NCBI GenBank assembly: GCA_032207245.1
Contig: CM063505.1
Span: 174,143,200-174,207,199 of the forward strand
Direction of reading: 5' to 3'
Origin: Pardosa pseudoannulata
Lineage: Eukaryota > Arthropoda > Arachnida > Araneae > Lycosidae
DNA: 64,000 bases
Part shown: positions 57,401 to 64,000 of the stretch, one piece after another
Numbering within the stretch: position 1 is the stretch's first letter
Layout of the letters: every line of letters begins with the position of its first letter
Made by a program: the position numbers and the translations under genes
The notes under the pieces: generated by a model
What the model was told of the DNA's origin: nothing
Seen by the model: only the letters and a program-made list of their open reading frames with translations
Database searches by the model: none

Positions 57401-60400
57401 ACATGCTCATGCAAAACTTTTTTTAAGATATTTTACTGGAGTATCACCTTCAGCAAGAAGGTGATACATAAGACTTCTACCACCTAACGTTCTTCTATGA
57501 ATAGGTTATCCAGGATGGTCGCAAGACGTGCACTACAATATTACCTGACTTATAAATTATTTTAGTAAAATAACTGCATTTAAACTACCTTATTCCAAAT
57601 TACCTAAATATACTTAAAAATTGAAAATTAATGAGACAAGATGAAGACTTTAATGCTGATATAAGCAATTTTAGGTAAATTATAACTGTTACATTAAATA
57701 ATTAACTATTCAAATATTTTAAAAATATTAAAAATTATTTTCCTTTAACTTTTTTTTTATTTTGCTGTCTAGTGTTTGAAATAAATGGACATTTTTTTAT
57801 AGTGCCGATCTCTGATGTAAAATCGTCTTTTCGATATTATGACAATATTTAAGGATACAAGGTATAGTGTTCCCAAAAGCTATGTTTCAACATGCAAAAA
57901 TAATCTTTCCGATTTTGCGACTTGTAGTAAGACCGTATGGACAATAAAACGTCCTTATATATGAGCGCCAAATGATGGCCGAATAAATAGAGTGCTGCTC
58001 TTTGGTATCCGGTATTCGCGGGTTCGAATCCCCCTATTGGCATTGATATTTGTAGCTATTCGAATCGGCTTTAAGCAGTAGGTGACAACCTCATTGTCCC
58101 TCGTATAGCGAAATAGTAGACCGTAGTACCTCAATTGATATTTGACCATCATCTTTCCGATTTTGTGACATTGCGTGAGGAACATGCGGTATATCAGTGA
58201 TCGGCAATTTATCTACATCGCGAAATCGTGTATTCCGTCCTTAACTGAAGAATCTTGATGTCGATCATAAACACTGGAAATAAATCAGAGGAAGACGCAC
58301 GGAAAGGAGGAAAACATCAGCAATTCACAAATACGGAACTCCGAGTTCAACTGAGAGCGGCTCAGTGGGGTCTGCGTCAAGATATTCTTGTGACACTATT
58401 GTACACTACTATAAAGGCAAAGTTATATTAAGATCCGCATCCGACTAGTGCAGGAAATTCTTGTTGTGACATGTTTGTCCATGCTCGCTTCGAACCAATT
58501 TTTTTTCGCTCCATTTCCCGGCGGTAAAGTGCAGAAAAACGTAAATTGACGTTACAAAATAAAAAAAAAAATAAATAAATAAAATTAATCTGAATATTCC
58601 GTACTGCCCTAACATTTCCATATTTTCCCGATCAGTGGACACCCTGATTACCAATTTTAATAGACTGCTAACATTACGCTACGGGAGCAATCGGAGAGAG
58701 TGCTGGATAGCTGATTTCCCAGAAGATGAAAACTGTTTTCAAGGGATGATAATCTCACCAATACACAAATTTCTTTTCTATTTCGAAAAATTTACAAATG
58801 GCAAGGTGATTTTTGAAAAGGCAGAATTTATTAAAAGAATCGGAAATTCACATACACATACAAAACGTACGAAAAAAAAGGCGGAAATTGGCGATGCAGA
58901 AATCGGCTGTAGAAATCAAAGAAATGAAATTCCACCAAACTGCGGAAAATTTCTATCCTTTTTTTTAATTCATGTTTAGCCATTTAAATTAATTTTTTTC
59001 CTTCCACAGCATCGATGGTACTAATTTTATGTTTATCTTTTTCACTAATTTCCATCATAAATTCTTGTAAACACAGATGCTCTTAGAAGTAAAACACAGT
59101 AATCCAGAATAAAACGCACGTGCAAACTATTTTCTAGAATGCCCGTTAAGTACAGAATATGATACTTACGCTGGCTACGACACCGCTAGTAATAATGCTG
59201 CCGCTTTTCAAACCTGGAACCCATAAACATAACGCGATCGTCATTTGATCCTGAAAGAATAGCCTCGACTTGCTATAGTACGTTGAGCCAATCGGTATGG
59301 AAGTGAATCAGTATGCGTAGTCATATCTCCGCAAGCGTACATCTCAGCGAAAACACGCATTAGAAGATACTGATTTCGACCAGGATTGGAACCCCCCCCC
59401 CATTTTCCAATCACGATTTCTCGATGGATTTGCATCGATCTCAGAAACAGTCCTAAAAGCTGTCAAAAAAGCAGATTTCCGCTTAAAAGCGGAAAACTTT
59501 CATGCCTATCTAAGATGCAAATTTAGTATATTTATGAATTGATACAGTCTATTCTATAATAATGTTCTTAATCAGCTTAAAATATGTACTAAGCTTGTAA
59601 GATAGTACTTGTGATGAGATTGGTTAATGGTTTTTCCTGGATAACAATGTTTGTCAGTAAAGTTTTATAATTTTTTTAAATTTGAGTATTATTTCCTAAT
59701 GCTTTACATTTATTGCTTATACAGTTTGACTCAAAGCAAAATAAAATTTAAAAAAAATTATATTTTATATTATTAAGTTTATATTTATTAAAAAGCTACA
59801 TAACTCATTTTTCATAAAATAATTTTTAAAAATTTAAGATAATTTACACTTACTAACAAATTAACTCAAAATATAAAATTTAATTTTATTTTCAAGCACT
59901 GCTCTCCTGTGATAACAAGAAAGATTTCTCTCACGTTTTTTTTGCATACTATAATGTTTGTATTTCTTTATAAAGAATGATTAACAAAGTAAAGTAAAAA
60001 CTGAATAATACATAAAAAACTTACATATTTGCTATGTTAATATTTAAATGTTTAGCTGCAGTAACTGCAAACCATTCATAACTATTTAACACAGCTCTGT
60101 CATGCCCTCTAACTTCAACAATAAGTGTTTTATATAACTTATCAAGTTCTTGAGGTCGGGTTGCCTGAAATATAAGAAAAAACAATATATATATTTTTAA
60201 AAAACAAATATTTATATGTTCTTTGAGCAAATTAACTTTTTAAATAAATTGAACTAAACACATCACACATGTTGAATAGTTGCTACTTTATAACTTTTGA
60301 AATTTACTGTTTTCTTCTTTCAATCTCTTGCTACACATTTATTTTTCATTTTTTTAGGCACTAATCTACTGTTATTGCGACTAAATTTGAACAAGCTTTG

Positions 60401-63181
60401 CAACTATTATAACTATTTTTATACTAGCTTATAACTATTTTTAGCTTTACAGAAAAAGAACTACATTCCTCAAAAAATTATTAAAAGTATTGGTTAAAAA
60501 TGAATAATTTAGAAACAAATTTGGTACCAAGTGATACCCACATGCCATTTGAATTAAAGAGAATAAAGTTGTCCCACAGGCTCTCACTTGCTATAATTTA
60601 AAAAAGAGATAAAGATGATCATTAAATATAGTTAGTAATAACAGGAATAACATGATTTCTGCTTAGGCAATTCTATGTTGCTTATTGAAAGGATGAATAC
60701 TGAAATATTTCTATATTATCCTCCAACATAAATGATAACAATATAGCATACTATTAGGGATTGCTAAGGATGACCAATAAACATTTAAGCAAATTGTAAT
60801 CAAATAAAAAACATAATGTAAACTTTAAAAAATCTTTTTGGATAATATATATGTTATATATATATTATTACAATACAAAAAAAATCTGATGTGGACATCT
60901 TATGACTTCCTTATTTAAACCATACATATTTTTTATTGTTACTGTAGGATGAATCACCAGTTACCATTTGCAATCCCATTAACAGTTCAAAATGAGTTTT
61001 GTTTTTAAAAGTAAAGGTGTTGTCTGAGCAGAGCTCAAGTACAGTCTTCTGGAGAAAACCAGAAGCATTATTATTCATTATATTGATAATTTGTTATAAA
61101 CTGAAAATTTTCCTGATTATAATATTTCTTTACTCAATACTAGGATGTATTAAAGCAGTAAATATTGAAGATTATTCTCAGCAAATAGGGTTTACTTATT
61201 ATTAAAAATAAGGGGATATTTTCGCACAGTAAAGAACTTCAAAAAGCATTTTTTTAAATTAAATGTGAATATGCCAATCACAATGTATTTGTTAAAATCT
61301 AAAAACTGAAATTTTCTGGGATTACAATATTTCTTTCATCCATACAAAGAAGTGAAATCCAATTTTAATTTTTTTTTTATTTCACAGAGCTATTCTACTT
61401 GCTTCTTTGATCAGTATCAATTAATATGAAGAATTGCAGAAAGTAATGAATATTGACAAAACAACAAAACAAGTCTTTAAAAAGAACAATAATACTAAAA
61501 TATATACTGGGATTTAATACTACAAATGTGATTTAGAAAGCCAATTTCATATTCTCAAAATCAAAATATCAAATCAGATAAATTTTGATCAACTTCTAAA
61601 CAGTGCAATTTTCTGAAATGTATAATAACATTCCTTAACATTGGAACTTCACAAATGAAGTTTTCCGATAAAAACAGTACAATGTTTTCTAATTTTAAAC
61701 TTTTTCAGAATATATTTTTGAAATTTTAAATTTTCAAACTCAATTTTATTGATTTTGTGAGGGTAAATATGATTAGAAAAGTCTCAAATGAATGTAAAAA
61801 TAATAAAGATAAATGTAGCTAATATGTGAATGAAATGGATATAAAGTTATCTGGCTAAACTTTTAGCTATTCAAAACCCCATTGAATATCTATAATATCC
61901 ATGCTAAAACGTGAGAAATTCAGATATTTAATTGTAAATCAAGAGGTAGAAATTACTCTCAGTCTAAAACTAAATTTTCAAAATTTAACAAATCATCAAC
62001 TTTTAGAATTTTAAATTAATAATAAATTTAGCAGGAGGGTATATTTAAACTAGATGAAATTTATAGAATAACGGAATGGTTGATAAAAAATATGTCAACA
62101 GCCAAGACAGATATAGATCTTATATTAACCTGAAGTAGAGAAAAGGAGGGATAATGCCAGAAAGGCTCTCCTCCCTCTAAAAAAATTTTTTTCCTTCAAT
62201 AAAAAAATAGAAGACTGTGAAAGGTTAGTATCTATTCACTGAAGCCTTTGAAACAATTGCCCAGTTGAAAAAACTGGAAAAGAGGAACAGGTCTCTGATC
62301 CTCCTGTATTCATCTATGATAATTCTACACACACAATTCTACATCTATGATTCTACACACACACACACACACACAAAGAATATTTTAAATCCAAACTTCT
62401 TATTTCTGTTCAGCAATATCACTAAACATACTTAAGCAGACAACTATGATAAATTAAATTATGATATATTTTAAAAAGAAATATTTAAAACAAGTTTATA
62501 ATTCTATATTACATATATAATTGCTTTTCTATATATTTGATGGATGCAACATTTACTGGTGAAAGTGTATGTTTAGTAAAGAAAGAGTATGTTATTTAAA
62601 AATCTATAGTATGAAACAAAGCAGAGTGAATGAAATTACAACAATGTCACAAAGTTATCATTAAGAAATACAAAGGTTTATGATAATCATAAAATATAAC
62701 AGAAATATGTTGGACATTGATTCGAATTACTCAAGTAGATAATGTAAAAGATCTTCAATATAATATTAAAAGTGATACACATGAAGTGATGATTATGATC
62801 ATCAGATAATATAAATAATTTGAATGGTAATTTAATTATGAGACCAGCGGAAACTGAAGTTAAGAGATCTTAATAGTCGGACGACAAAAATAAATTGACA
62901 TATGTATCAATCACTTTAATAATATAAATAATACAAAATACTGACACCAAATAAATATGAAAGAAAAATGGATATAAGAATAATCTTAATCGAAAATAAT
63001 TAAACGAAATTAAATGAACGACATATATTTAGGAAAAATGCAATAGCTATCTAAATTATTTCATTAAAACGAAATATAGTTTTACTTCTGCTAATGAAGA
63101 TACCGGAGTCGCACAAGGTACATAAATTTTTGAACCAATATGAGAGACAGTTCTAATAGAATTTCGTAAAATGGTAAACAT
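51726..63181 (-). CDS. mRpS10: Mitochondrial ribosomal protein uS10m (MRPS10), 5 exons, 173 aa
   Basis: CDS exons in transcript order are 63181-63086, 60164-60025, 56399-56291, 53324-53235 and 51812-51726 (stop 51728-51726), all with GT-AG introns and matching phases. Residues 1-32 ([18 protein letters not shown] and on) are basic, Ser/Thr-rich and free of acidic residues until Glu32, which suits a mitochondrial presequence. Residues about 38-145 are the uS10 domain: [52 protein letters not shown] and [20 protein letters not shown], the last almost identical to human MRPS10. The protein sits in the head of the mitochondrial small subunit. Human MRPS10 is 201 aa; the difference is mainly at the termini. 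Exon 1 was identified from the presequence character, an upstream ATG and a GTAAAA donor in the right phase; it is the least certain exon. Confidence 0.93.
52222..52425. repeat. Unclassified interspersed repeat, copy 1
   Basis: It starts at an A-run followed by TCTGATGTGGA, continues with a CGACTTCC segment, AGAGTTAGAAATAAGTTTCA and GGTGTTGTCTCAGTAGATCT. The same landmarks occur in the same order at 60876-61050. It has no coding capacity, tRNA head or clear inverted termini. It lies in MRPS10 intron 4. Confidence 0.65.
52510..52628. repeat. Three spaced copies of TTACTCCATACCAGAA
   Basis: The 16-mer occurs at 52511, 52566 and 52612 (preceded by C in the last two). Spacers of about 39 and 30 bp are unlike each other and clearly richer in G+C than the intron around them. 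No inverted structure or ORF is linked to it. Confidence 0.85.
53613..53646. repeat. (TA)n microsatellite
   Basis: About 17 TA units in MRPS10 intron 3. A second TA run of about 14 units lies at 54371-54399 in the same intron. Confidence 0.95.
55507..55715. mobile_element. TTAA-flanked MITE (piggyBac-like), 209 bp
   Basis: TTAA at 55507-55510 and 55712-55715 is followed inward by near-identical inverted ends: CACATTATATGCGGG on the left and CACATTACATGCGGG on the right (reversed), with one mismatch in 15. Internally there is a poly-G run (about 55553-55562) and two related segments, GAGATTACTCGCTCCCGCAG and GGTAATCACCCGTTCCCGCA, which look like a tandem duplication of the right end. There is no ORF. 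The ends differ from those of the 25483 element, so it belongs to another family. Confidence 0.75.
55893..55933. repeat. Perfect 18-bp hairpin with 5-base loop
   Basis: AAATACTTATTTCAATAG (55893-55910) and its exact reverse complement (55916-55933) are separated by TTATC. It lies in MRPS10 intron 3. The element's origin is unknown. Confidence 0.95.
57118..57232. repeat. Cluster of five direct and inverted GGATTATCTATTGG units
   Basis: TTGGATTATCTATTGG occurs forward at 57121 and 57201 and reversed (CCAATAGATAATCC or TTAATAGATAATCC) at about 57139, 57169 and 57184. The outer pair extends to TCCTTAAAACCAATAGATAA (57160 onward) against its reverse complement ending at about 57226. It can fold into two adjacent hairpins, or one long stem. 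Confidence 0.92.
57930..59470. other. G+C-richer block in MRPS10 intron 2, content mostly unrecognised
   Basis: By eye this 1.5-kb block is much less A+T-rich than the intron around it. It contains a diverged SINE (57965-58130), an unbroken plus-strand reading frame at 58635-58979 (114 codons, Lys- and Ile-rich, no domain that I recognise), several CGGAAA-containing motifs, and a hairpin TTTCCGCTTAAAAGCGGAAA at about 59477 just past its edge. It is probably one or more inserted repeats. I cannot support a gene. Confidence 0.45.
57965..58135 (+). mobile_element. tRNA-derived SINE (family A), moderately diverged
   Basis: It shows the head ATGATGGCCGAATAAATAGAG, B box GGTTCGAATCC (58021-58031), the body segment CGGCTTTAAGCAGTAGGT and a CCTCATTGTCCCTCG segment. 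The CCAAACC tail is not recognisable. The imperfect direct repeat ATCTTTCCGATTTTG[C/T]GAC at 57903-57921 and 58151-58169 brackets it. Confidence 0.85.
60876..61050. repeat. Unclassified interspersed repeat, copy 2
   Basis: It opens, like the copy at 52222, with an A-run and TCTGATGTGGA. It keeps a TGACTTCC segment, a TTCAAAATGAGTTTTGTTTT segment and GGTGTTGTCTGAGCAG at matching distances. The two copies differ at about a quarter to a third of positions by eye. It lies in MRPS10 intron 1. Confidence 0.65.
62323..62375. repeat. (AC)n microsatellite with duplicated flank
   Basis: The motif TCTACACACACA recurs around ATCTATGATTCTAC and leads into about 12 AC units, in MRPS10 intron 1. It looks like slippage with a small local duplication. 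Confidence 0.85.
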
Positions 63182-64000
63182 TATTCTTTAAATTCTGTGA
63201 CTTTTCTTTAAAAACTAACAAATTACTTCTTTAGAAACAAGAAAAATTACAGAAGCACATTTTAAAGTTTGTTTACAGCAAAAATTAAATATCGAATTTA
63301 TGTTTCAGTCATCAAAATTGAATACTTTTAGAATCGAACTTAGAAATTATAAAATCCTAAAAGTATTATATATATTCAATTTGAAGAGAAGTTAAATAAA
63401 AAAAGTAATTTATTTAAAATAATCTGTATTAATTGCAAGGCTAACTTTCATGTTTTTAAATACTAGAAAATTTTTAATTTTTATATTTTCCTCCCATTTA
63501 GTTTTACCGGTTTTCTCTGGTTTAGATGGCAACATATGACTTATGTTTTTCTTCATGGTTTTCAAAGTTTTGAGATCAGCGGTAAAGTTTTGTTGTGTGT
63601 TTTGTTAATTTATTGTTAAAGTAAGTAATTCATTTCATCGTTTTGAATATTTTATTGTGATTAGTGACTCAGTTATTAGAAGTACTCCATTTAGTATGGA
63701 TAGCTCAAACATTTAATATTTCTAGAAAGTTTATTTACTGAATAATCAATCAATCACTATTTAGAGAAATTTACCCATTACACTTTGTAAATGATTTAAA
63801 AATTTAAAAATAAGCTATTATATACTCACAGATAGTTGGAAATTATGTATGATTCTCATTTTGTTGGTAGAATTAAATTTATAATGGCAAACGTTCATTA
63901 TACAGTAGAGGTTTAATTTAAACACATCAGACCAACTTGATTTTCTTATATTTAACCGGTTGATTATAATAAACGAAAAATATAGTGGCAGATTATAATA
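63182..64000. promoter_or_regulatory. Upstream region of MRPS10; possible divergent first exon
   Basis: The stretch next to the MRPS10 start is A+T-rich. At 63500-63630 the composition rises in G and T, with AGATGGCAAC (from 63524, YY1/Pho-like), and on the plus strand it ends at AAA/GTAAGTAATT (about 63620), a good splice-donor match. This could be the non-coding first exon of a divergent gene beyond the window, or the MRPS10 promoter core. The evidence is thin. Confidence 0.3.

Noticed and set aside
58635..58979. 114-codon plus-strand frame treated as a gene
   Set aside because: No recognised domain, lies in a repeat-like block within an intron on the opposite strand, and has no splice or promoter support.

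Overview
This is a window of an A+T-rich (roughly 70% by eye) eukaryotic nuclear genome with long introns and many decayed transposable elements. The four genes are animal genes. Their protein sequences, the mobile-element set (tRNA-derived SINEs, Tc1/mariner and piggyBac-like relics, RNase H-bearing LINEs) and the base composition suggest an arthropod, probably a chelicerate such as a spider. The species-level guess is inference only.

Four complete protein-coding genes could be assembled exon by exon, with GT-AG introns and phases that join exactly. (1) 324-12674, minus strand: the cannabinoid receptor-interacting protein 1 family (CNRIP1), 4 exons, 161 aa. (2) 13324-22842, plus strand: the NC2-alpha/DRAP1 transcriptional corepressor, 7 exons, 220 aa. 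Its start lies about 650 bp from the CNRIP1 start, so the two genes are head to head over a shared promoter interval. (3) 33125-44345, minus strand: the small GTPase Rab1, 7 exons, 203 aa, tail to tail with DRAP1. (4) 51726-63181, minus strand: mitochondrial ribosomal protein uS10m (MRPS10), 5 exons, 173 aa, in the same orientation as Rab1. The genes do not form a pathway (GPCR-associated adaptor, RNA polymerase II repressor, ER-Golgi trafficking, mitochondrial translation). However, Rab1, DRAP1 and CNRIP1 as neighbours recall human linkages (RAB1A with CNRIP1 at 2p14; RAB1B with DRAP1 at 11q13), which suggests a remnant of ancestral synteny.

The rest is intron and intergenic DNA carrying: a Tc1/mariner-superfamily relic with its own TIRs and a SINE inside it (1117-2617); LINE pieces for reverse transcriptase (about 3088-4150), endonuclease (about 5090-5900) and RNase H plus zinc knuckle (about 16340-17190, 28950-29760); a decayed copy of an unclassified repeated ORF (about 9500-10680); seven fairly clear copies of one tRNA-derived SINE family plus a fragment, three with exact target-site duplications; a second tRNA-like repeat type; two TTAA-flanked piggyBac-like MITEs; a Tc1 relic (47045-47972); a mariner relic (50280-51217); and several near-perfect hairpins.

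The observations most worth following are the CNRIP1 orthologue in an apparent arthropod, the Rab1/DRAP1/CNRIP1 linkage, a paired CRE/UPRE-like motif upstream of Rab1, a 78-bp near-perfect palindrome in a Rab1 intron, and two copies of an unclassified repeat in the MRPS10 introns. I found no clear evidence for a wholly new biological system.
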